Part shown: in pieces, positions 24,265-35,150 of the stretch
How the letters are laid out: each line of letters begins with the position of its first letter
Numbering within the stretch: position 1 is the first letter of the stretch
NCBI RefSeq assembly: GCF_963675165.1
Contig: NC_087391.1
Coordinates: 292,001-356,000 of the forward strand
Reading direction: 5' to 3'
DNA from: Halichondria panicea
Taxonomy: Eukaryota > Porifera > Demospongiae > Suberitida > Halichondriidae
DNA: 64,000 nt
The notes under the pieces: model-generated
What the model saw: only the letters and a program-made list of their open reading frames with translations
What the model was told of the DNA's origin: nothing
Databases searched by the model: none
Program-made: the position numbers and the translations under genes

Positions 24265-25304
24265 ATGGACTATGAGACAGTTGTGCTACACACACGGAGA
24301 GAGCTACTGGAGGAGACGGCTACTCTGCTCAATAGAGAATGGCCCAGATCAATGGCGGCTAGGTAAGAGGGGTGTTTCATTTCAACTGGTATGGTAGACA
24401 TCATTTTATATATCAAAAATTATTCTTAATACATTTTTGTAATATAATAGTCGTGTCCCACTCATACAGGGTGGCGTCTCTTGAGGGAGGCGTTGATGAG
24501 CTGCCATGTTCACTGGTCCTACTGAATAGTGGTGGGGCCGTGGTGGGTCATGCCAGACTATTGCCAGTAGCTGGGGCAACCAACGCTGCACTCATTGAAT
24601 CAGGTACTAGCAATACAACATGTGCAAAATTTACTGTATGAACAAGTTATTTTATTTTTCATAAGTTATCACTTTTCAGGGTGTTTCAGTATAAAGGTGT
24701 ACCTAAGTTTTAATACATAATTTCCAAACACTAATAATTCAAGGAACACTGTCCCCCTCCAGTGGTTGTGTGTCAGGAGTGCCGTGGGTGTGGTCTGGGT
24801 CGACGGCTAATGGAGGAATCAGAGACGTACTGTGTGAGAGTGGGCTACAACGCAATGCATCTATCCACTCATGACCAACAGGGATTCTACCATCATCTTG
24901 GTTACCAGGACGGCCCGTCTGTGAATGGGCGGAGGAAGTGTGTCACTAATCTCACAGAAAACCAGGTACAGTATATTGTTATCAAAAAATGTCGTCTGAA
25001 TTTTGAACCTAGCCGGCGGCCCCAAGGTGTGTGTGTGCGTGTGCTGTCACTAGCCATATATGGTAATTGTTTGATGTTGTGACAACTGTACGCTGATAAA
25101 TCACTACAGACACAGTCACTGTTAGGTGGTGCTGCGGCAGTGGACTCCACGCAACCAGAAACTGATTTCAGGCCACCCCCTGTGGACCCAGTAGCCCCTC
25201 CTCCTCCTACAGGCCCAGCACCTCCCCCGCCACCACCTCCAAAACTGGTGGACAGAACAGTGCCTAGTCAGATAGTTAATTGGATGGTCAAACAATTAGC
25301 ATAA
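24265..25304 (+). CDS. NAA80: NAA80, actin N-terminal acetyltransferase (intact copy)
   Basis: GNAT-fold enzyme that acetylates the processed N-terminus of actin. Exons: 24265-24363, about 24469-24602, about 24765-24966, about 25112-25304. Motifs: LLEETATLLNREWPRS, then VVGHARLLPVAG, then the acetyl-CoA loop CRGCGLGRRLMEESE, then HLSTHDQQGFYHHLGYQDG. The C-terminus carries a polyproline stretch (TGPAPPPPPPPPKLVDRT), as in animal NAA80, where it binds profilin. It is the only intact copy of the four in this tandem array; partial copies lie at 28545, 33405 and 36712. Confidence 0.92.
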
Positions 25305-25400
25305 AATCAACTTATTTCATCTTTGTATTGTAAATGGAAAACGAACATGATTTGACAAAGCAGAATGTAAGACACTATAAAGAGTTTGTGGAAGAGTTAT

Positions 25401-26287
25401 TCAAGCTAATCTGTTTCTCTTAGCGTCTGGTGGTTGGTCGAGAGCTCCTTTATCCTCTTCCCTATCACTAATCTCAGGTCTACCCCCGTCCTATACATAA
25501 GAGGAATAAGCAGGTTACTAGCAAGGCCTATACACGTAGAGAGGTGGCCATCTTAACCTTCTTCCCAAAGGCCTTTGGAGGGAACTTGTGTGTGAGGTCA
25601 GTGAGTAGCCTATCCACCCTCCGACGCTGTTCCTCTGAGAGGTGTTCTGCTCCTGCCCCTTTCGTTATCTCCGAGGGTGTGTCACTGGGGAACTGCCACG
25701 AGTAGCCCTTGCTGGGATCGTAGCGAGCATATGATGTGACTGTGAGAAAAGTGTGAAGAGTGTGTAGTGTGTAGGCGGTAGTGCTTACTCTCAGTGAAGG
25801 CCTCGTGTACACAGTGGAGGGCAGACAACTACAGGAGGGAGGGAGGTGAACAGTTAGGGCCTATAATATAATTACAAAGGAGGTATCTCACCATACGAGA
25901 GTTGATGACAGACCAGAGATCAGGACACTGATAGACTACACCCCCCAGTATGTAGTAGTCGGCCAATGGAGTGACTGCATAGGTGTGTGTGTGTGTGTGT
26001 ATGTGTGAAGTGTGAGAGTTACCTCGCTCAGGTGTCTGACGGTGTTGCTTCCGTACTATAAACAGTATTGGTTCCTGGACGTGAAGAAGCATGTACTCAA
26101 TACCAGTCATCTTCCTACAGAGGGGGGGTTCGTTAGGTGTCACTATATAACTGGAACTCACGTGAGCTGCTCAGGGTCTGCTCTCTGCATGCATCTTGAT
26201 GACCTCATTATTGCAGGTTCTATCATAGAATAGGTTGCTCCTCTGGGAGAAGTAGTCTAGTGCAGTCTGTTTACTCAGAGAGGGCAT
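25401..26287 (-). pseudogene. MED6 copy 1 (5' deleted, frameshifted)
   Basis: Carries the MED6 exons for [78 protein letters not shown] and the C-terminal [19 protein letters not shown]. Compared with copy 4 the first ~23 codons are gone: after gagggcat the sequence jumps to atctccagatatg, which in copy 2 lies about 170 bp further on after another gcata. A 4-bp gcat insertion near 26188 shifts the frame, and Pro of RSNPFY is Leu. Very likely not functional. Confidence 0.8.
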
Positions 26288-26914
26288 ATCTCCAGATATG
26301 AATGGAACCAGTGACTGCCTAAATTATCAATTAGTGCATCTGATACATGTGCATGCTTTGCAGCAAGCTAGAAGGCTTGAAGTCATTCATGAAGTGTTCT
26401 ATGCTATTGCCAAGTTGTGTATTTATTTCAAAGTTTGTGTAACTGTTTTGCAAACACCATTCATTTGTATTGCATTTACCTTGAATATGTTGTTATTTAG
26501 ATTTTTTTTATTTGATCATCAACCAATTTTTAGCTTGCTACGTTGATGGTGAACAGCTTGCTCAAAAACTCAAACTTTCCGCAATCATTTTGCACAACTT
26601 AATGCCAGTTTAACCCAAATTTTAAAGTGTTTAATTGTATGTTAAACTGTCTTCTTATTACATATTTCAACTTAGATAGCTCTACTTTTATCAGAAACAA
26701 AGAAAAACTGTTCTCTATATTCATGCGGCAACTTGTAGCACTTCCTGTCTTACAACATTTGTCATTGATAGCTATTGCGCATGTGCAATCTTAGGCTCTT
26801 AGCGGAAGTCAATTCTACAGACCCTATCACTACAGTGTACTGCTGCATGCTTCTCACCTGTAATTTTGTAACTGATTACTTTTACTCTCTGATTCCAGTG
26901 TAAAATTGACCGCC
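26288..26914. promoter_or_regulatory. MED6 copy 1 / tetraspanin 1 intergenic region
   Basis: About 630 bp, including a ~400-bp AT-rich stretch shared only with unit 2. Near the tetraspanin start it holds the palindrome-like ttgcgcatgtgcaa (about 26775-26788), an NRF1-type site, and agcggaagtc (about 26801), an ETS-type site. Both recur in units 2 and 4. They lie in the promoter shared with MED6. Confidence 0.5.
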
Positions 26915-28286
26915 ATGGCTGAAGGTAAAGGATGCTCTGCCAGGGTTGTACAAATAGGGTTTGTCCTCATAAACATCTTCTTTGTGGTGAGTTGAACCTG
27001 AGTGTTACGATATTTGACAATGCACCATTGTGTTAATTTAGTGGCTATAAGATTGTTCATGGTGGCCACACAGCCGCCAGTGCTTCAAACAGATGTTCAT
27101 TGCATTTGATAGTGTCCTCAATAGCTCACTGTTGTTATTACTGGCGTTAAGATAAACATTTTTCGTTTGCTTTTCACAAAGCTACAATACCTAAAGCTCC
27201 AGATGTGTGCACATGATCTGCATGTACATGTAGTGGGGGAGTTTTGTAAGGTGATACCATTCCTATGCTACTTCATGGTATAATTAAGTCTTGTCATGCT
27301 TCCAAATGCTTTTGGCTCCATAATTATGTATGCACATACACAGCTTCTTGGTGTTGGGCTGATAACTGGTGGCAGCTACCTTGTGGCCACTAATAACGTT
27401 CTACAAGTGTTTGGAGGCCCTCTGAATGCAATAGGATTGTCTGCAATCATCATCATAGTGGGCATTGTTGTGTTCTTCGTTGCTGCAATTGGTATCTTAG
27501 GAGGCTGTTTCCAACACAAGCTACTTCTGGGAATTGTGAGTCATGCTGTCTGTGTGTGTACCTGGTGAGTTATCTCCCCCCTGACCTCTCCCCCAGTATC
27601 TCGTGGTGCTGGTCCTTGTCATTGTTACAGAGCTGGGCCTTGCCATTGGTGCCATTGTCAAGAGAGGCTCACTGGTAAGTCACCATTGTCTCCTGCCTGT
27701 GCCGCATATCTCCTTCCTTTGCAGGGAGCTGCTGTTGATGAAAACATTGCAAAGATATTGGACAACTATTCCACTGACAATACCGACCGCAATGCCATTA
27801 ACTTTGTTCAGAGGATTGTAAGTGCACATACTAACCTCCCCATCTCCCCATATACAACTCCTCCCCTACAGTTTGAATGCTGTGGCTGGAACAATGCCAG
27901 TGACTATGTTGTTAGAGATATTCCCATTCCTATAAGCTGTGATTGTACCGACAGCAATACCATTGATACCTGTGAACCCTTCGGCACTAATCATACCATC
28001 TGGAGCAGTGTAAGTGGATCTATCTCCTCGGCTGTTAGCTAACCCTCTCCATCATGCATGCACACAGGGATGCAAAAGTGGTGTAAGCAGTGCCTTTCGC
28101 ACCTACCTAGCAGTCATCATTGCTCTGGCTATAATGGTCGCTCTAATTGAAGTAAGAATGTTCTATGACACTCATGGTACTGTACTAACCCCCTCCTCCC
28201 TCTCCTTCTCTCTGCAGTTAATAGCTGTGCTGCTAGCTATAGGCTTGTGCTGCTCAGGCAAGAAAGACAGCTACGAGACCGTCTAA
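26915..28286 (+). CDS. Tetraspanin, copy 1
   Basis: Four-pass membrane protein. The start ATG sits in cgccatggc. Exon 1 encodes MAEGKGCSARVVQIGFVLIN, the beginning of TM1. The next exon gives GVGLITGGSYLVATNN and TM2 (IIIIVGIVVFFVAAIGILGG). The following exons give TM3, then the large extracellular loop with the tetraspanin CCG motif (FECCGWNNASDYV), the PISCDC cysteines and a GC before TM4. The C-terminus is CSGKKDSYETV. Six loop cysteines are visible. No premature stop or frameshift was seen. Intron 1 is about 350 bp; the others are short. Confidence 0.9.
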
Positions 28287-28415
28287 ATACACCCACCCAC
28301 ATCTTATGACTTAAACTCAGAATATTTATCAGTGACTGTCTTCCAGCACAGTAGCATGCAAACCCATTATATTATGTTTTAATATATTTTTAATTGGTCA
28401 ATAAAAACATGACAT

Positions 28416-28486
28416 GTTTAGTGAACACTCTAGCTGAAATGTCTGAGGTCATCCAATCCATATATACCCCTCAACAGTGCCTCCCC
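28416..28486 (-). pseudogene. ARL2 last-exon fragment at unit 1/2 junction
   Basis: On the minus strand this copies the end of ARL2 (the part encoding [10 protein letters not shown] and the stop) from 40163 onward, with a small change after tccaatcca. It then breaks off into NAA80 intron sequence. It marks a duplication breakpoint. Confidence 0.75.
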
Positions 28487-28544
28487 ATCAGTAGTCGCTA
28501 GTGATGGGACTTTGCACGAATTAAACCCCAAATACGTAATTATA

Positions 28545-29039
28545 GGAACACTGTTCTCATTCAGTGGTTGTGTGTCAGGAGTGCCGTGGGTGTGGTCTAG
28601 GCCGACGACTGATGGAGGAATCAGAGACGTACTGTGTGAGAGTGGGCTAAAACACAGTAAAAACTACCCTTGGCCTCTCGGGGCTTCGCCTTTGTCCTCA
28701 GAGGTTTACTGCCATAAATTCTGATGTAGTGGACAATAACATGTATCTATCCACTCATGACAAACAAGGATTCTGCCATCACCTTGGTTACCAGGACAGC
28801 CCGTCTGTGAGTGGGCAGAGGAAGTGTGTCACTAATCTCACAGAAAACCAGGTACAGTGCATTGTTGTCTGAATATTTAATCATTACTACAGACAGTCTC
28901 CTCACAACAATAAACTGATTCTAGGCCACTCACTGTGGACCCAGTATATAGCCCTTCCCCTCCTCCGCCACCACCTCCAAAACTGGTGGACAGAACAGTG
29001 CCTAGTCATATAGTTAATTGGATGGTAAAACAATTGTAA
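28545..29039 (+). pseudogene. NAA80 pseudogene, unit 2
   Basis: Lacks the first two exons. It keeps the acetyl-CoA-loop exon (CRGCGLGRRLMEESETYC), but TAC of the GYN codons is TAA, and about 80 bp of foreign sequence sits at about 28658-28741 in the middle of the exon. The polyproline last exon remains, shortened. Not functional. Confidence 0.85.
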
Positions 29040-29136
29040 CTCAATCTTTTATCAATTTTTTGCATAATAATTATTGTGAATGGGAAATAATTATGAACAT
29101 GATTTTGACAAAGTAGAATATAAATGGTAGAGTTAT

Positions 29137-30089
29137 TCAAGCTAATTTGTTTCTCTTAGCGTCTGGTGGTTGGTCGAGAGCTCCTTTGTCCTCCTCCCTA
29201 TCACTAATCTCAGGTCTACCCCCGTTCTATACATAAGAGGAATAAGCAGATTACTAGCAAGGCCTATATACGTAGATGGCTATGATATCTTACCTTCTTC
29301 CCAAAGGCCTTTGGAGGGAACTTGTGTGTGAGGTCAGTGAGTAGCCTATCCACCCTCCGACGCTGTTCCTCTGAGAAATGTTCTGCTCCTGCCCCTTTTG
29401 TTATCTCTGAGGGTGTGTCACTGGGGAACTGCCACGAGTAGCCCTTGCTGGGATCGTAGCGAGCATATGATGTGACTGTGAGGAAAGTGTGAAGAGTGTG
29501 TAGTGTGTGGGCAGTAGTGCTTACTCTCAGTGAAGGCCTCGTGTACACAGTGGAGGGCAGACAACTACAGGGAGGGGGGAGGTGAACGGTTAGGGCCTAT
29601 TTTTTATATTGTAAAGGAGGTATCTCACCATACGAGAATTGATAACAGACCAGAGATCAGGACACTGATAGACCACGCCCCCCAGTATGTAGTAGTCGGC
29701 CAATGGAGTGACTGCATAGGTGTGTGTGTGTGTGAGGTGTGAGGGTGTGAGAGTTACCTCGCTCAGGTGTCTGACGGTGTTGCTTCCGTACTACAAACAG
29801 TATTGGTTCCTGGACGTGAAGAAGCATGTACTCAATACCAGTCATCTTCCTACATAGGGGGGAGGTTCATTAGGAGTCACTATATAACTGAAACTCACGT
29901 GAGCTGCTCAGGGTCTGCTCTCTGCATCTTGATGACCTCATTATTGCAGGTCCTGTCATAGAATGGGTTGCTCCTCTGGGAGAAGTAGTCTAGTGCAGTC
30001 TGCTTACTCAGAGAGGGCATACCGGCGCTATTGAACCAAGACTTCTGTAGGAGCTGACTGCTCTAGTCATTCCCAGGCGCTACAGCCAT
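29137..30089 (-). pseudogene. MED6 copy 2 (premature stop at codon 9)
   Basis: All MED6 exons are present and close to copy 4, but codon 9, TCG in copy 4, is TAG (complement of 30063-30065). Re-initiation at the Met of MPSLSKQ would skip the conserved N-terminal part ([12 protein letters not shown] in copy 4). The rest of the frame appears open. Best read as a recently disabled copy. Confidence 0.7.
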
Positions 30090-30849
30090 CAGAGGCTCTT
30101 CTTTGTGACTAAATTAGTGTGAACAGCTTGTGCAAAAACTCAAAGTTTAATAGCTCATTCTGAATAGTCTGTGGTTGGTGGAACTCATGGCTGCATATCT
30201 CCAGATATGAATGGAACCAGTGACTGCCTAAGTATCAATTAGTGCATCTGATACATGTGCATGCTTTGCAGCAAGCTAGAAGGCTTGAAGTCATTCATGA
30301 AGTGTTCTATGCTATATATTGCCAAGTTGTGTATTTATTTCAAAGTTTGTGTAACTGTTTTGCAAACACCATTCATTTGTTTGGCATTTACCTTGAATAT
30401 GTTGTTATTTAGATCCTTTTTATTTGATCAACCAATTTTTAGCTTGCTACGTTGATGGTGAACAGCTTGCTCAAAAACTCGAACTTTCCGCAATCATTTT
30501 GCACAACTTAATGCCAGTTTAACCCAAATTTTAAAGTGTTTAATTGTATGTTAAGCTGTCTTTTTATTACATATTTCAACTTAGATGACTTTTATCAGAA
30601 ACAAAGAAAAACTGTTCTCATTAATAATATTCATGCGGCAACTTGTAGCACTTCCTGTCTTACCTGTCTTACAACATTTGGGGCCTTAGGGTAGATTGAT
30701 AGCTATTGCGCATGTGCAATCTTAGGCTAAGACTTAGCGGAAGTCAATTCTACAGACCCTATCACTACAGTGTACTGCTGCATGCTTCTCACCTGTAATT
30801 TTGTAACTGATTATTTTTACTCTCTGATTCCAGTGTAAAATTGACCGCC
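30090..30849. promoter_or_regulatory. MED6 copy 2 / tetraspanin 2 intergenic region
   Basis: 760 bp with the same long AT-rich body as unit 1, plus about 170 bp that unit 1 has lost. The NRF1-like ttgcgcatgtgcaa (about 30706) and the ETS-like agcggaagtc are retained. Confidence 0.45.
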
Positions 30850-32313
30850 ATGGCTGAAGGTAAAGGATGCTGTGCCAGGGCTGTACAAATAGGGTTTGTC
30901 CTCATAAACATCTTCTTTGTGGTGAGTTGAACCTGAGTGTTACGATATTTGACAATGCACCATTGTGTTAATTTAGTGGCTATAAGATTGTTCACAGTGG
31001 CCACACAGCCGCCAGTGCTTCATTGTGGCCAGCCGACGTGGCTTAATTGTTTAACCTTTAGGGGCTGTACTGTGTATTAAACAGATGTTCATTACATTTG
31101 ATAGTGTCCTCAATAGCTCACTGCATGTTGTTGTTATTACTGGCATTAAGATAAACATTTTCTGTTTGCTTTTCACAAAGCTACAATACCTAAAGCTCCA
31201 GGTGTGTGCATATGACCTGCATGTACATGTAGTGGGGGAGTTTTGTAAGGTGATACCATTCCTAGTTCTTGAAATACCTTAACGCTACTTCCTGGTATAA
31301 TTAAGTCTTGTCATGCTTCCAAGTGCTTTTGGCTGTATTGAACAAATCTCCATAATTATGTATGCACATACACAGCTTCTTGGTGTTGGGCTGATAACTG
31401 GTGGCAGCTACCTTGTGGCCACTAATAACGTTCTACAAGTGTTTGGAGGCCCTCTGAATGCAATAGGATTGTCTGCAATCATCATCATAGTGGGCATTGT
31501 TGTGTTCTTCGTTGCTGCAATTGGTATCTTAGGAGGCTGTTTCCAACACAAGCTACTTCTGGGAATTGTGAGTCATGCTGTCTGTGTGTGTACCTGGTGA
31601 GTTATCTCCCCCCCTGACCTCTCCCCCAGTATCTCGTGGTGCTGGTCCTTGTCATTGTTACAGAGCTGGGCCTTGCCATTGGTGCCATTGTCAAGAGTGG
31701 CTCACTGGTAGGTCATCATTGTCTTCTGCCTGTGCCGCATATCTCCTTCCTTTGCAGGGAGCTGCTGTTGATGAAAACATTGCAAAGATATTGGACAACT
31801 ATTCCACTGACAATACCGACCGCAATGCCATTAACTTTGTTCAAAGGACTGTAAGTGCACATACTAACCTCCCCCTCTCCCATACAACTCCTCCCCTACA
31901 GTTTGAATGCTGTGGCTGGAACAATGCCAGTGACTATGTTGTTAGAGATATTTCCATTCCTATAAGCTGTGATTGTACCGACAGCAATACCATTGATATC
32001 TGTGAACCCTTCGGTACTAATCATACCATCTGGAGCATTGTAAGTGGCTATCTCTTTTCTTCCTCTGGCTGTTAGCTAACCCTCTCCACCATGCACACAG
32101 GGGTGCAAAAATGGTGTAAGCAAAGCCTTCAGAACCTACCTAGGAGTCGTCATTGCTCTGGCTATAATGATCGCTCTGATTGAAGTAAGAATATTCTATG
32201 ACACTCATGGTACTGTACTAACCCCCCCTCTCTCTCTGCAGATAATAGCTGTGCTGCTAGCTATAGGCTTGTGCTGCACCTCGCGCAAAGGAAAAGACTA
32301 CCAGGTTGTCTAA
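30850..32313 (+). CDS. Tetraspanin, copy 2
   Basis: Nearly identical to copy 1 through TM1-TM3 and the CCG loop (FECCGWNNASDYVVRDISI). It differs in exon 1 (GKGCCARAVQIGF) and most in the cytoplasmic tail, which ends CTSRKGKDYQVV. The intron positions are the same. Stop TAA 32311-32313. No disabling change was seen. Confidence 0.9.
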
Positions 32314-32504
32314 ACACACCCACTCACGTCTTATGACTTGAACTCAGAATATTTTATCAGTTACTGTCTCCCAGTAGCATGCAAACCCTTAAACTGTTAT
32401 ATACAATGAATGTTTTACTAATTACAATATGTTGTTAAAATAACTATTTTTAATTAATTGATCAATGAAAACAAAAAAAATTAATCTTTAGTCCATTAAT
32501 TATT

Positions 32505-33380
32505 GAGAACACTCTAGCTGAAATGTCTGAGGCCGTTGCTATTCTTATTGCTTCCGGTCCTGGTAGCCTAGCAATAAGCGATAGTGAGAAACAGACGATT
32601 ATAAGTGAATGCCAAACAGGGCTTAATTAAATTCTGGGTGGACCAGGCTCAGAAAAATGAGGTTAGTTTGTCTTTGTGCTGTATTGGGGGAAGGCAATAA
32701 TAACTGCTTCCAATCCATCCTATTGCTCTAGTGCTCCATCTTGCCACGACAAGTTTGTTAATCGTACACTCCAAGGGTTGAAATTCTCAACTGGTCAAGC
32801 TGGAAAGCCAAGTAGCACAATATATAAAAACGATGCTAAGGCTGATGGTGCTTTCCTTACTTTCTTCTCTAAGTACAAGCAAATTCATTTTGCTTATGCC
32901 TATTTTGGTGGCGGACCTCTATACATGCAGTACAGCAATGACGGTTGGTGCACCTAATTGGAGAGAGCATGCTGAGCTAATACTAATCGGTTCCACTTTT
33001 ACTGGCCACAAGGCTAGAGAGATAGCCATAAGGGCACCTTGAATAAAAATCATAGCCACAACTTCCCATAAGGGCTAAAGGGTACCTTGAAAAAACGTCA
33101 AAACCACAATTAAGAGCACCTTAAAGTTACTTTTTAATTAAGGGCAATTTGGCTAAAATGGCTTCTATGTGGCAAGATTACTCTGAACAATTTGGCTTCA
33201 TTAATTGACCCACCACATGCATTTTCTTGAATAGTAGTACATATAGATCTATGCTATTTTCTGTTTACATCTGATGCTCTTGTGCTATTTGTGTTATTTT
33301 ACACTCCAATCCACTCCCTTAAAAAGTGCCCCCCACAGTCACTGAACTGCATGCTGCAATCTTTTAGTGACAGGTCAGTA
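32505..33380 (-). pseudogene. ARL2 last-exon copy split by an insertion (unit 2/3 junction)
   Basis: The two halves of the ARL2 last exon lie at about 32505-32532 and 33305-33380, the latter encoding a decayed LDSILTxxW..ACSAVT segment. About 770 bp of unrelated sequence separates them. The exon copy had no promoter and was dead from the start. Confidence 0.7.
32533..33305 (+). other. Unidentified ~770-bp insertion with an open frame
   Basis: Inserted after aatgtctgagg of the ARL2 exon copy. A frame open from about 32676 to 32957 gives about 80 residues after a possible acceptor (ctctag at about 32730), including APSCHDKFVNRTLQGLKFST and FFSKYKQIHFAYAYFGGGPL, ending YSNDGWCT. The composition is protein-like, and a small ATG frame also starts near 32523. 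No terminal repeats were recognised. Family unknown; it could be a captured exon, a gene fragment or a transposon remnant. Confidence 0.4.
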
Positions 33381-33404
33381 TGGAGTTGGATGATGATTTG
33401 ACAT

Positions 33405-33888
33405 ACGTACTGTCCCACTCATACAGGGTGGCGGTGTCTCTTGAGGGAGGCGTTGATGAGCTACCATGGTTCACTGGTCCTACTGAATGGTGGTGGGGTC
33501 GTGGTGGGTCATGCCAGACTACTACCAGTAGCTGGGACCAACGCAGCACTCATTAAGTCAAGTAGATCTACTATCAAGAGTATACTCTTGGTACTATCAG
33601 GAGCACATAAAGAGAATGAAATAAACAGAACTTTATGTGCTCCTAGTACTATACTATCAATACAGTGTATATGTGCAAAATAATTAACCATACTAAGAGT
33701 GCAGTGCAATATGAGATTAATTACTAGCACGAGTAACAAGCAATGGCAAAACTACTAATTGCACTTGGTGTACCCTAACCCTAACCCTAACCCGGACCCA
33801 GTATATAGCCCCTCCCCCTCCCCCGCCACCACCTCCAAAACTGGTGGACAGAACAGTGCCTAGTCATTGGATGGTAAAACAATTGTAA
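33405..33888 (+). pseudogene. NAA80 pseudogene, unit 3
   Basis: Keeps exon 2 (GGVDELPWFTGPTEW in the shifted reading; original ELPCSLVLLN) and the polyproline last exon. The catalytic acetyl-CoA exon is gone; in its place is about 200 bp of AT-rich sequence ending in a CCCTAA tract at 33773-33793. Confidence 0.8.
33773..33793. repeat. Interstitial telomere-type tract (CCCTAA)3CCC
   Basis: Three perfect CCCTAA units plus CCC sit precisely where the deleted NAA80 exon should join the last exon. This matches the TTAGGG telomere repeat of most animals. Confidence 0.75.
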
Positions 33889-33974
33889 CTATCAACTTTT
33901 TTTGCATAATAATTATTGTGAATGGAAAATATGAACATGATTTTGACAAAGTAGAATATAAATGGTAGAGTTAT

Positions 33975-34925
33975 TCAAGCTAATCTGTTTCTCTTAGCGT
34001 CTGGTGGTTGGTCGAGAGCTCCTTTGTCCTCTTCCCTTTCACTAATCTCAGGTCTACCCCCGTCCTATACATAAGAGGAATAAGCAGGTTACTAGCAAGG
34101 CCTATACACGTAGAGAGGTGGTCATCTTAACCTTCTTCTCAAAGGCCTTTGGAGGGAACTTGTGTGTGAGGTCAGTGAGTAGCCTATCCACCCTCCGACG
34201 CTGTTCCTCTGAGAGGTGTTCTGCTCCTGCCCCTTTCGTTATCTCCGAGGGTGTGTCACTGGGGAACTGCCACGAGTAGCCCTTGCTGGGATCGTAGCGA
34301 GCATATGATGTGACTGTGAGGAAAGTGTGAAGAGTGTGTAGTGTGTGGGCGGTAGTGCTTACTCTCAGTGAAGGCCTCGTGTACACAGTGGAGGGCAGAC
34401 AACTACAGGGGGGGAGGTGAACGGTTAGGGCCTATTTTTTATATTGTAAAGGAGGTATCTCACCATACGAGAATTGATGACAGACCAGAGATCAGGACAC
34501 TGATAGACCACGCCCCCCAGTATGTAGTAGTCGGCCAATGGAGTGACTGCATAGGTGTGTGTGTGTGTGTGTGTGAGGTATGAGGGTTACCTCGCTCAGG
34601 CGTCTGACGGTGTTGCTTCCGTACTACAAACAATATTGGTTCCTGGACGTGAAGAAGCATGTACTCAATACCAGTCATCTTCCTACATAGGGGGGAGGTT
34701 CGTTAGGTGTCACTATATAACTGAAACTCACGTGAGCTGCTCAGGGTCTGCTCTCTGCATCTTGATGACCTCATTATTGCAGGTCCTGTCATAGAATGGG
34801 TTGCTCCTCTGGGAGAAGTGTGTGTGCAGTCTGCTTACTCAGAGAGGGCATAGTCTACCGGCGCTAATGAACCAAGACGTCTGTAAGAGCTGACTGTTCG
34901 AGTCATTGCCAGGGGCTACAGCCAT
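33975..34925 (-). pseudogene. MED6 copy 3 (frameshifted)
   Basis: All MED6 exons are recognisable. Relative to copy 4, exon 1 has a 5-bp insertion (gggcatagtctaccgg against gggcataccgg) and, further along, gggagaagtgtgtgtgcag is 2 bp shorter than gggagaagtagtctagtgcag. Both shift the frame. The Asn of SWFNSAG is also changed. Very likely not functional. Confidence 0.75.
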
Positions 34926-35059
34926 CAGAGGCTCTTCTTGTGAGTGTGTCAGTGAGTGTGTCAGTGGCACTTGGATGGGTATATGTACGTACGTACATGG
35001 GGTTCTTTAGTATGGTAATGATCATCAATTTGAGTTTCTTTACTCATTAGCCTTGACTC

Positions 35060-35122
35060 CAGGCCGATCCGTCTCCAATTGAACGCTAGGACCTAGCGTT
35101 CAATTGGAGACGGATCGGCCTG
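35060..35122. repeat. Perfect 63-bp palindrome in the unit 3 promoter
   Basis: Arms of 31 nt are exact reverse complements (aggccgatccgtctccaatt... and ...aattggagacggatcggcct) around a single A at 35091. It lies 28 bp upstream of the tetraspanin 3 ATG. Unit 4 has only aacaggccgatgtttctc at the matching place, without the hairpin. Confidence 0.9.
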
Positions 35123-35150
35123 TTGCGCATGTGTATCCAGAGTGACCACC

